Below are positions 35,144 to 42,538 of a stretch of 64,000 nt of DNA, piece after piece. Location of the stretch: NCBI RefSeq assembly GCF_011059185.1, contig NZ_JAALFE010000001.1, positions 62,001 through 126,000 of the forward strand, written 5' to 3'. Position 1 is the stretch's first letter, and every line of letters starts with the position of its first letter. The position numbers were made by a program, and so were the translations under genes. The notes beneath the pieces are model-generated. The model was not told the DNA's origin and ran no database searches. It saw only the letters and a program-made list of their open reading frames with translations. The stretch is from Paragemmobacter kunshanensis. Its GTDB lineage: Bacteria; Pseudomonadota; Alphaproteobacteria; Rhodobacterales; Rhodobacteraceae.

Positions 35144-35197
35144 GGGCGCGCAACATTATTGCGCGCCCATTTTGCACCTGCGGCATTGTGGCCGCAG
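35144..35197 (-). terminator. Two hairpins between phaA and phaB
   Basis: GGGCGCGCAA (35144-35153) pairs with TTGCGCGCCC (35159-35168), and CTGCGGC (35178-35184) pairs with GCCGCAG (35191-35197). They sit just after the phaA stop and before the phaB start on the minus strand. They probably act as a partial terminator or mRNA stabiliser, giving phaA and phaB unequal expression. Confidence 0.55.
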
Positions 35198-35207
35198 CAA
35201 TCGCCGA

Positions 35208-36383
35208 TCAGGCGCGTTCCAGGCACATGGCCACGCCCATGCCGCCGCCTATGCACAGCGTGGCAAGGCCCCGCTTGGCATCGCGCCGCGCCATTTCGAA
35301 CAGGAGCGTGTTCAGGATGCGGCAGCCCGAGGCGCCGATCGGGTGGCCGATGGCGATGGCGCCGCCGTTCACGTTCACGATGGACGGATCCCATCCCATG
35401 TCCTTGTTCACCGCGCAGGCCTGGGCGGCGAAGGCTTCGTTCGCCTCGACCAGATCCAGATCACCGGCCTTCCAGCCCGCCTTTTCCAGCGCCTTGCGGC
35501 TGGCATGGATCGGCCCCACGCCCATGATCGCCGGATCCAGCCCCGCCGTGGCGTAAGAGGCGATGCGCGCCAGCGGCACCAGCCCGCGCCGCGCGGCCTC
35601 ATCCGCCGACATCAGCACGACCGCCGCCGCCCCGTCATTGATGCCCGAGGCATTGCCCGCCGTGACCGACCCGTCCTTGGTGAAGGCGGGCTTCAGCTTC
35701 TGCATCGATTCGAGCGTCGCCCCCGCGCGGATATACTCATCCGCATCGACCGTGATGTCGCCCTTGCGGGTGGAAATGGTGAAGGGGATGATCTCTTCCT
35801 TGAACTTGCCGGCCTTCTGCGCGGCCTCGGCCTTGTTCTGGCTGGCCAGCGCGAATTCATCCTGCATGTCGCGGGAAATCTGCCACTGATTGGCGACGTT
35901 CTCCGCCGTCTGGCCCATGTGATAGCCGTTGAAGGCATCCCAGAGCCCGTCCTTGATCATCGAGTCGATGAACTTCATGTCGCCCATCTTGGTGCCCGCG
36001 CGCAGATGCGCGACATGGGGCGACAGCGACATGTTTTCCTGCCCGCCCGCGACGACGATCCGCGCATCGCCCAGCTGCACATGCTGCGCGCCCAGCGCCA
36101 CCGCCCGCAGGCCCGATCCGCAAACCTGGTTCAGCGACCAGGCGCTGGCCTCCTTGGCGAGGCCCGCCTTGATATGCGCCTGCCGCGCCGGGTTCTGGCC
36201 CTGACCCGCCGTCAGCACCTGACCCAGGATCGTCTCTTCCACCTCGGCCTTGTCGATGCCCGCGCGGGCCACGACCGCCTCGATCACCGCCGCGCCCAGA
36301 TCATGGGCGGGGGTATTGGCGAAGGAACCGTTGAAACTGCCCACGGCCGTCCGGCCTGCGGAAACGATGACGACATTGGTCAT
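35208..36383 (-). CDS. phaA: Acetyl-CoA C-acetyltransferase (beta-ketothiolase)
   Basis: 391 residues from the ATG at 36383, the standard PhaA length. Condenses two acetyl-CoA to acetoacetyl-CoA. The acyl-accepting cysteine lies in [16 protein letters not shown] (about residue 88). The catalytic histidine is in [16 protein letters not shown] and the second cysteine in [11 protein letters not shown]. First gene of the phaA-phaB pair; preceded by GAGGATCAG as ribosome binding site. Confidence 0.97.
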   Translation of the reverse strand: MTNVVIVSAGRTAVGSFNGSFANTPAHDLGAAVIEAVVARAGIDKAEVEETILGQVLTAGQGQNPARQAHIKAGLAKEASAWSLNQVCGSGLRAVALGAQHVQLGDARIVVAGGQENMSLSPHVAHLRAGTKMGDMKFIDSMIKDGLWDAFNGYHMGQTAENVANQWQISRDMQDEFALASQNKAEAAQKAGKFKEEIIPFTISTRKGDITVDADEYIRAGATLESMQKLKPAFTKDGSVTAGNASGINDGAAAVVLMSADEAARRGLVPLARIASYATAGLDPAIMGVGPIHASRKALEKAGWKAGDLDLVEANEAFAAQACAVNKDMGWDPSIVNVNGGAIAIGHPIGASGCRILNTLLFEMARRDAKRGLATLCIGGGMGVAMCLERA

Positions 36384-36500
36384 GGCTGATCCTCTCTCTC
36401 CCATCCGGGCGCGGTCCGCGCGACCTCGCCGCCTTGCAGCATGGCCTAGACGCCGGGGGAAACAAAAGCAACAATCTTGCGTCTGCAGATTGCCGCAGCG

Positions 36501-37361
36501 TCACCTTGCCGCTTGCCGGCGCTGCGTCGCCGCCGCTGACGCCGCCTCTCCCTCTGCCTCCAACCCTTCGGGAATCAGCTTGGGCGCGGCGAAATGATAG
36601 CCCTGCAGACAGTCCATCCCCAGTTGCGCCAGCCACTCTGCCTCGGCCGCCTGCTCCACCCCCTGCGCCACGGCCAGCATGTCGAACTGCCGCGCGATGG
36701 CCAGGAAGGCCGCCATCAGAACCTGGTTGTCCGGATGGGTCTGGATGTTGCGGCTGAACTGGGCATCCACCTTCATCATGTCGAAGCTCAGCTCCCGGAA
36801 ATGGCGCAGCGCAAAGGCCCCGGCGCCGAACCCGTCCAGCGCAAAGGAAATGCCGCTGGGCCGAAGTTCCGCAATCAGCCCCGCCAGCAGTTCCGGCACC
36901 GTCATCGCGCTGGCCTCGGATATCTCCAGGATCAGGCGCTGGCCGATGCCGGGATTGCGCGCCACACCCGCCCGCAGCAGCCTTGTCCAGCGCGGCCAGC
37001 CCAGCGACCGGGCCGACATGTTCACCGACAGCCGCAGGGTGGGATGGCGGGCCAGCGCATCCATGCCCATGGCAAGCGCCGCGCAGTCAATCTCGCGCCC
37101 CAGTTCCAGCGACTCCACCGCATGCACGAAATCCCGCGCCGGAATCACCCGCCCGCCGGGATCCAGCACGCGGATCAGGCCCTCGTGAAACCCGATCTGC
37201 CCCGGCCGCCCGGCCAGCACGACCGGATGATAGGCCAGCCGCAAGCGGCGCATCCGCACGGCTTCGGCCACCATGTCGATGGCGCGCGCCGCATCTTCGG
37301 CCATCGCCACCGAAAGCGGGCTGCCCCTTTCCGCCAGACCGCTGCCCTTGTCCATCTTCAT
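36501..37361 (-). CDS. Degenerate EAL-domain protein
   Basis: 286 residues from the ATG at 37361, preceded by a G run (GGGGG) 8 bases upstream. The EAL fold is complete from about residue 40 to 262, but the phosphodiesterase active site is damaged. EAL reads EGL (60-62). The Asn (SVN, 114) and Glu (LILE, 146) remain. The normal DD pair reads DG (176-177), the Lys is kept (MMKVD), and the AEGVE glutamate is Gln (AQGVE, 233). The product is probably inactive on c-di-GMP, acting as a binding or protein-interaction module. There is no sensor, GGDEF or membrane segment. Confidence 0.8.
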   Translation of the reverse strand: MKMDKGSGLAERGSPLSVAMAEDAARAIDMVAEAVRMRRLRLAYHPVVLAGRPGQIGFHEGLIRVLDPGGRVIPARDFVHAVESLELGREIDCAALAMGMDALARHPTLRLSVNMSARSLGWPRWTRLLRAGVARNPGIGQRLILEISEASAMTVPELLAGLIAELRPSGISFALDGFGAGAFALRHFRELSFDMMKVDAQFSRNIQTHPDNQVLMAAFLAIARQFDMLAVAQGVEQAAEAEWLAQLGMDCLQGYHFAAPKLIPEGLEAEGEAASAAATQRRQAAR

Positions 37362-37455
37362 GTCGAACCCCCACATGACCCGTCGACAACCCTGCCCCAG
37401 CCCCCGTAAAGATGGGGTAAAGGCGCGCGGGCGGGCCGCGACAGGGGATAGACAG

Positions 37456-38058
37456 ATGCAGGACAGCACCCCCGATCCCCAGGCCGGCCGCTGCCCCTGG
37501 TGCGGGACGGATCCGCTCTATGTGACCTATCACGATCACGAATGGGGCGTGCCGGAGCGTGACCCTCGCGCGCTGTGGGAAAAGCTGATCCTCGACGGGT
37601 TCCAGGCCGGGCTCAGCTGGATCACGATCCTGAAAAAGCGCGACAATTTCCGCGCGGCCTTCGCGGGTTTCGATCCCGCCATCATCGCAGGCTGGGGCGA
37701 GGGAGAGGTCACCCGCCTGCTGGCCGATCCCGGCATCATCCGCCACCGGGGCAAGATCGAGGGCACCATCCGCTCGGCCCGCGCCTATCTGGCAGTGGAA
37801 GAGCGCGAGGGTTTCGCCCCCTATCTGTGGAAACACCTTGACGGGCAGCCGCTGCAGAACCGCCCCGCCACGATGCGCGACATCCCCACCGAAACGCCCC
37901 TGTCACAGGCCATCTCGAAGCAGTTGAAGAAGGACGGCTTCACCTTCTGCGGGCCGACCATCGTCTATGCCTTCCTGCAGGCCACCGGGCTGGTGAATGA
38001 CCATCTGCTCGGCTGCCCCGCCCGGGCCCGCGTTGCAGCCATGGCCGCGGAAGGCTGA
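37456..38058 (+). CDS. tag: DNA-3-methyladenine glycosylase I
   Basis: 200 residues from the ATG at 37456. Excises 3-methyladenine from alkylated DNA. The zinc-site cysteine in [20 protein letters not shown] and the glycosylase helix-hairpin-helix region ([20 protein letters not shown]) are clear. The C-terminal histidine/cysteine motif [13 protein letters not shown] completes the zinc snap. Diverges from the EAL gene. Confidence 0.96.
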   Translation: MQDSTPDPQAGRCPWCGTDPLYVTYHDHEWGVPERDPRALWEKLILDGFQAGLSWITILKKRDNFRAAFAGFDPAIIAGWGEGEVTRLLADPGIIRHRGKIEGTIRSARAYLAVEEREGFAPYLWKHLDGQPLQNRPATMRDIPTETPLSQAISKQLKKDGFTFCGPTIVYAFLQATGLVNDHLLGCPARARVAAMAAEG

Positions 38059-38059
38059 T

Positions 38060-38150
38060 CTTCATCTTGGCCCCAAATACCCCGGGGGGAGGGCGCGGCA
38101 CGCGCCCGGGGGGCTGGCCCCCCCTGCCGGCACGCCGCCGCAGGGCGGCG
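38060..38150. repeat. Dispersed intergenic element with GC hairpins
   Basis: Right after the tag stop comes CTTCATCTTGGCCCCAAATA (38060 on), which recurs at 55038-55059 after mtkB. It is followed by two strong hairpins, GGGGGG-CTGG-CCCCCC (38108-38123) and CGCCGCC-GCAG-GGCGGCG (38133-38150). The region up to 38200 has no gene. Similar motif-plus-hairpin tails after genes are common in Rhodobacteraceae, as I recall; they probably serve as 3' end or terminator elements. Confidence 0.6.
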
Positions 38151-38200
38151 GGACGGAAAAAGGGAATGCGCGGCGGGCGCTTGCGCCCGGCGCGCGCAAT

Positions 38201-38749
38201 TCAATTCCCGGCGATCATCGCGGAAAGCACGGTCTGCGCATGGGCGCTGTCCCATTCGGCATCGCCGATCAGGCGGGCCACTTCCTGCCCCTGCGGGTTC
38301 AGCACCACGGTCACCGGCAGGCCCATCACGCCCATGGGCCGCGCCAGTTCGCTTTTCGGATCGCGCAGGATGGGCAGGGCCTGCACCCCCGCCTCTTCGT
38401 AAAAGCGTTCGATCCCTTCCACGGCATTCCGCCCCGTCGCCACCGGCAGCACCGCCAGATCCGGCATCGCCTGCTGCAGCCGCAGAAGCGAGGGCATCTC
38501 CTTCCGGCAGGGCGCGCACCATGTCGCCCAGAAGTTCAGCACAACCCATTGCCCCCGCCATTGCGCCAGCGGCACCTCGCCATCGCGGGCATCCAGAAAC
38601 ACCGCCTCGGGCAGGTCAACCGGGGCGGAATGGATCGCCAGCTTGCGCATGTCGCCTTCGCGCAGATCGGCCACATCGCCCGCAAGGGCGGCATTTGCAC
38701 CGATGGCCAAGGCCGTATAAAGGACGGCCAACAATTTCCGCAGCATCAT
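38201..38749 (-). CDS. TlpA-family exported thiol:disulfide oxidoreductase
   Basis: 182 residues from the ATG at 38749. Signal peptide or anchor [20 protein letters not shown]. The thioredoxin-fold active site is in [20 protein letters not shown] (CxxC = CAPC) and the cis-proline is in [13 protein letters not shown]. TlpA/ResA-type proteins reduce disulfides of periplasmic cytochromes or copper chaperones. It diverges from argH with only 18 bases between starts, so the promoters must lie inside the coding regions. Confidence 0.9.
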   Translation of the reverse strand: MMLRKLLAVLYTALAIGANAALAGDVADLREGDMRKLAIHSAPVDLPEAVFLDARDGEVPLAQWRGQWVVLNFWATWCAPCRKEMPSLLRLQQAMPDLAVLPVATGRNAVEGIERFYEEAGVQALPILRDPKSELARPMGVMGLPVTVVLNPQGQEVARLIGDAEWDSAHAQTVLSAMIAGN

Positions 38750-38767
38750 CCCTCCGAAGGCCGCCCC

Positions 38768-40171
38768 ATGTCCGCTACCCCCGACACCAGAACCGCCAAC
38801 CAGATGTGGGGCGGGCGCTTTGCCGAAGGTCCGGATGCCATCATGACGGCGATCAACGCCTCCATCGGCTTCGACAAACGGCTTTACGCGCAGGATATCG
38901 CAGGCTCGCGCGCCCATGCGGCGATGCTCGCCGCCACAGGCATCCTGACGAATAAAGACGCCGAGGCGATCGGGGAAGGGCTGCTCACGGTCTTGTCAGA
39001 GATTGAAACGGGCGTCTTCCCCTTCCGCACCGAACTTGAAGACATCCACATGAACGTGGAAGCCCGCCTGAAAGAGATCATCGGCGAACCGGCAGGGCGC
39101 CTGCACACCGCCCGGTCGCGCAACGATCAGGTGGCGGTGGATTTCCGTCTCTGGGTGCGCGACCAGTGCGATGCCGCGATTGCGGGGCTCGAGTCGCTGA
39201 TCCGCGCCTTCCTTGCCCAGGCCGAGGCCGGGGCGGATTGGGTCATGCCGGGCTTCACCCATCTGCAGACGGCGCAGCCGGTGACATGGGGCCATCACAT
39301 GATGGCCTATGTGGAAATGCTGTCGCGCGACCGGGGCCGCTTCATGGATGCCCGCGCGCGGATGAACGAATGCCCCCTGGGTGCTGCGGCGCTGGCAGGC
39401 ACCTCCTTCCCCATCGACCGCCACATGACGGCCAGCGCGCTGGGCTTCGACAGGCCCACGGCCAATTCGCTCGACAGTGTCAGCGACCGCGACTTCGCGC
39501 TGGAATTCCTTGCCGCCAGCAGCATCTGCGCCATGCACCTGTCGCGCTTTGCGGAAGAGCTGGTGATCTGGTCCTCGGCCCAGTTCCGCTTCGTGCGGCT
39601 GTCGGATCGCTGGACCACGGGCAGCAGCATCATGCCGCAGAAGAAGAACCCCGACGCGGCAGAGTTGCTGCGGGCGAAGCTGGGGCGGATCATGGGGGCG
39701 ACGGTGGCGCTCTTCACCGTGATGAAGGGGCTGGCGCTGACCTATTCCAAGGACATGCAGGAAGACAAGGAACAGGTCTTCGACGCCGCCGATACGCTGA
39801 TGCTGGCGCTCGCCGCGATGACGGGGATGGTCTCGGACATGACCGCGAACCGCGCGGTCCTGGCGCAGGCCGCCGCCTCGGGCTTTTCCACCGCGACGGA
39901 CCTTGCCGATTGGCTGGTGCGGGAACTGGGCCTGCCCTTCCGCGAGGCGCATCATGTGACCGGCACCCTGGTCGCCATGGCCGAGAAACGGGGCTGCGAC
40001 CTGCCGGATCTGACGCTGGCCGACATGCAAGGCGTCCATGCGGGTATCAGGGCCGATGTCTTCGATGTGCTGGGGGTCGAGAATTCGGTCCGCTCGCGCC
40101 GGTCCTATGGCGGCACGGCCCCGGATCAGGTGCGCGCGCAGGTCGCGGCCTGGCGTGACAGGCTGGCCTGA
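38768..40171 (+). CDS. argH: Argininosuccinate lyase
   Basis: 467 residues from the ATG at 38768. Last step of arginine synthesis: argininosuccinate to arginine and fumarate. The fumarase/aspartase superfamily signature is [15 protein letters not shown]. Also present are [20 protein letters not shown] and [17 protein letters not shown]. It starts a row of closely spaced genes leading to lysA. Confidence 0.98.
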   Translation: MSATPDTRTANQMWGGRFAEGPDAIMTAINASIGFDKRLYAQDIAGSRAHAAMLAATGILTNKDAEAIGEGLLTVLSEIETGVFPFRTELEDIHMNVEARLKEIIGEPAGRLHTARSRNDQVAVDFRLWVRDQCDAAIAGLESLIRAFLAQAEAGADWVMPGFTHLQTAQPVTWGHHMMAYVEMLSRDRGRFMDARARMNECPLGAAALAGTSFPIDRHMTASALGFDRPTANSLDSVSDRDFALEFLAASSICAMHLSRFAEELVIWSSAQFRFVRLSDRWTTGSSIMPQKKNPDAAELLRAKLGRIMGATVALFTVMKGLALTYSKDMQEDKEQVFDAADTLMLALAAMTGMVSDMTANRAVLAQAAASGFSTATDLADWLVRELGLPFREAHHVTGTLVAMAEKRGCDLPDLTLADMQGVHAGIRADVFDVLGVENSVRSRRSYGGTAPDQVRAQVAAWRDRLA

Positions 40172-40229
40172 CCTTCCGCCGTGCGCCCCGCAGGTGACAG
40201 GGCCCGCGCCGGGGGCTAGGATCGCGGCC

Positions 40230-40415
40230 ATGATCCCGCTTCGGCCCCGCCTCCTGCTTCCCTGCCTGCTGACGCTTGCCGCCTGTGGCGAAACCCGCCT
40301 TCCCGTCCTGGCCATCCCGCTGTCGGATGACGCAAGCTTCGGCACCGATCTGAACCAGCGACATCCGGTCCTCGGGGTTACCATCACCGATCCGCTGCAC
40401 AGGATGAACCGATGA
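40230..40415 (+). CDS. Tiny lipoprotein 1 of the argH-lysA interval
   Basis: 61 residues from the ATG at 40230. Lipoprotein signal LLPCLLTLAACGE with the cysteine at about residue 22, leaving a mature part of about 40 residues with no recognised fold. The stop overlaps the ATGATG start of the next gene. Not recognised beyond the lipobox. Confidence 0.6.
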   Translation: MIPLRPRLLLPCLLTLAACGETRLPVLAIPLSDDASFGTDLNQRHPVLGVTITDPLHRMNR

Positions 40416-40585
40416 TGCCCTTCCCGCCGCCGCGCCTGCTTATGCTCGCCTGTCTCTGCGCCACGCTGTCGGCCTGCTCCTCGCCGCGGCTGAATGCCGG
40501 GCTAAGTCTCGGCCCGGACGGGTTGAGCGTCAGCCCCTCTGTCTCGGCCGGGCTCGGCGGTGGCCGGATCAGCTATGCCCCGTAG
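40412..40585 (+). CDS. Tiny lipoprotein 2 of the argH-lysA interval
   Basis: 57 residues: MMPFPPPRLLMLACLCATLS, then ACSSPRLNAG and a Gly/Ser-rich tail ending GGGRISYAP. The lipobox LSAC gives a mature peptide of about 36 residues. It starts inside the previous stop (ATGA) and is too short for usual gene-length cut-offs. The Gly-rich tail looks flexible. Function unknown. Confidence 0.55.
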   Translation: MMPFPPPRLLMLACLCATLSACSSPRLNAGLSLGPDGLSVSPSVSAGLGGGRISYAP

Positions 40586-40610
40586 ATTTCAGGAAAAAGG
40601 TCGCTGCTGC

Positions 40611-40754
40611 ATGAAACCCCTCTTCACCCTTGCCACCCTTGCCCTTCTGGCCGGCTGCGGCGCGGATGGCCCGCCCGTGGCCCCTTCGCAGGCCGCCGCC
40701 ACCGGGCTTGCCGCCACCGGGCAGGTTCAGGTTGGTGTCACGGGGGGCAACTGA
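40611..40754 (+). CDS. Tiny lipoprotein 3, LptM-like
   Basis: 47 residues from the ATG at 40611: MKPLFTLATLALLAGCGADG. The lipobox LAGC followed by CGxxGPxxxP (CGADGPPVAP) matches the short LptM/YifL lipoprotein pattern, which in gammaproteobacteria lies beside lysA/dapF and assists maturation of the LptD outer-membrane translocon. Position two genes before lysA agrees. Assignment is tentative given the length. The stop shares its A with the next start. Confidence 0.55.
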   Translation: MKPLFTLATLALLAGCGADGPPVAPSQAAATGLAATGQVQVGVTGGN

Positions 40755-41065
40755 TGGCCCCGCTCCGCATGCTCTGGCTGGCCCTGGCGATCTGGGGGGC
40801 GATCCATCCCATGTACTGGTTCGTCACCTACATGGCCGAAACCGGCACCGGCCTTTCGGGCCTGATCGACGCCTGGTATGTCAATGCCTCGACCACCGGG
40901 CTGACATGGGATCTGACCATCGCCGCCGTCACCCTGACAGCCTGGATCCTGGCGGAATGCCTTGGCCGCAGGCATTGGGCGGGCCTGATCGCCATTCCCG
41001 CCACCTTCTGCATCGGCGTCAGCTGCGGCCTTCCGCTCTACCTTTTCCTGCGCCGCGCGGGCTGA
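40754..41065 (+). CDS. DUF2834 family membrane protein
   Basis: 103 residues with three hydrophobic segments: LWLALAIWGAIHPMYWFVTY, a central LTIAAVTLTAWILAECL and a C-terminal GLIAIPATFCIGVSCGLPLY. The length and three-helix shape match DUF2834. The ATG overlaps the previous stop by one base. Function unknown; it belongs to the same transcript as the small lipoproteins. Confidence 0.75.
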   Translation: MAPLRMLWLALAIWGAIHPMYWFVTYMAETGTGLSGLIDAWYVNASTTGLTWDLTIAAVTLTAWILAECLGRRHWAGLIAIPATFCIGVSCGLPLYLFLRRAG

Positions 41066-41076
41066 GGCCCGCGCAA

Positions 41077-41154
41077 AAGATTTTTCACCGAAAAATCTTG
41101 CCCTGCTCTGCCTCGGCAGAGCATCACGAAAAATTTTCACTGAAAATTTTTCGT
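41077..41154. repeat. AT-rich hairpin pair around a GC hairpin before lysA
   Basis: Hairpin A 41077-41099 (arm AAGATTTTTC, loop ACC), hairpin B 41104-41123 (arm TGCTCTGC, loop CTCG) and hairpin C 41126-41154 (arm ACGAAAAATTTTC, loop ACT, 13 perfect pairs). A and C share the centre TTTTCAC(C/T)GAAAA but differ in the outer arms. The layout, similar hairpins flanking a GC hairpin, echoes the clusters at 12476 and 34207 with a different core. It fills most of the gap between the DUF2834 gene and lysA. Confidence 0.8.
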
Positions 41155-41229
41155 CCCCCTCGCGAATTGCGCGCCATGGAGGGTCTGCTATAGCAGCGGC
41201 TGGACAGCCATTTCCGCAGGGGCCACCGG

Positions 41230-42495
41230 ATGGACCATTTCCTTTACCGCAACGGCATCCTGCATGCCGAAGACGTGGCGCTCCCTGATATCGCGGCCTC
41301 GGTCGGCACGCCTTTCTATGTCTATTCCGCGGCCACCCTGACCCGGCATTACCACCTCTTCACCGAGGCGCTGTCGCCCCTGCCGCATATGGTCTGCTTT
41401 GCGATCAAGTCGCTGTCCAATGTGGCGGTGCTGAAACTGCTGGGCGACCTGGGCGCCGGGATGGATGTCGTCTCGGGCGGGGAATACCGCCGCGCCCGCG
41501 CGGCAGGCGTGCCGGGGGATAGGATCGTCTTCTCGGGCGTCGGCAAGACGCGCGAAGAGATGCGGCTGGCGCTGACCGGCGGCATCCGGCAGTTCAACGT
41601 GGAAAGCGAACCCGAACTGCGCGCCCTGTCCGAGGTGGCCGTGTCGCTGGGCGTGACCGCGCCCATCACCATCCGCGTCAACCCGGATGTGGACGCCCGC
41701 ACCCATGAGAAGATCGCCACCGGCAAGAAGGACAACAAGTTCGGCATCCCCATCGCCCGCGCGCCCGAGGTCTATGCCGAGGCCGCATCCCTGCCGGGGA
41801 TCGAAGTGGTGGGAATCGACGTCCATATCGGCAGCCAGCTGACCGAGCTGGAACCCTTCGAACAGGCCTATCTCAAGGTGGCCGACCTCACGCATCGCCT
41901 GCGCGCCGAGGGGCATGACATCCGCCGTCTCGATCTGGGCGGCGGGCTTGGCATTCCCTACACGCGTTCGAACGAGGCCCCGCCCCTGCCCACCGATTAC
42001 GGCGCGCTGATCAAGCGCACGGTGGGCGATCTGGGCTGCGAGGTGGAAATCGAACCGGGCCGCCTGATTTCCGGCAATGCCGGATTGCTGGTTGCCGGGG
42101 TGATCTATGTGAAAAGCGGCGAGGGGCGGGATTTCCTGATCCTCGACGCCGCGATGAACGATCTTGCGCGCCCGTCGATGTATGGCGCGCATCACGATAT
42201 CGTCCCCGTGATCGAGGCCCCGCCCGGCGCCCCGACCCGGCCCTTCGATGTGGTGGGCCCGGTCTGCGAGACGGGCGATACCTTCGCCAAGGGCCGCGAC
42301 CTGCCGCTGGTGGCCGAGGGCGACCTTGTCGCCTTCCGCTCGGCCGGAGCCTATGGTGCGGTGATGGCCTCGGAATACAATTCCCGCCCGCTGGTGCCCG
42401 AGGTGCTGGTGAAGGGGGATCACTTCGCCGTCATCCGGGAAAGACCGTCCTTTGACGAAATCCTGAACCGCGATACCATTCCGGCATGGTTGTAG
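41230..42495 (+). CDS. lysA: Diaminopimelate decarboxylase
   Basis: 421 residues. PLP-dependent last step of lysine synthesis. The PLP lysine is in MVCFAIKSLSN, the phosphate-binding segment is DLGGGLGIPYTRS, and the substrate-binding EPGRLISGNAG and GPVCETGDTFAKGRDLP are in place. It follows argH and the small lipoprotein genes, the synteny expected in Rhodobacteraceae. The hairpin group upstream may separate its transcript from them. Confidence 0.98.
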   Translation: MDHFLYRNGILHAEDVALPDIAASVGTPFYVYSAATLTRHYHLFTEALSPLPHMVCFAIKSLSNVAVLKLLGDLGAGMDVVSGGEYRRARAAGVPGDRIVFSGVGKTREEMRLALTGGIRQFNVESEPELRALSEVAVSLGVTAPITIRVNPDVDARTHEKIATGKKDNKFGIPIARAPEVYAEAASLPGIEVVGIDVHIGSQLTELEPFEQAYLKVADLTHRLRAEGHDIRRLDLGGGLGIPYTRSNEAPPLPTDYGALIKRTVGDLGCEVEIEPGRLISGNAGLLVAGVIYVKSGEGRDFLILDAAMNDLARPSMYGAHHDIVPVIEAPPGAPTRPFDVVGPVCETGDTFAKGRDLPLVAEGDLVAFRSAGAYGAVMASEYNSRPLVPEVLVKGDHFAVIRERPSFDEILNRDTIPAWL

Positions 42496-42538
42496 GGCGG
42501 CTTGGCCGCGATCAGCGGCAAAGGCGATTCCCGAACGG

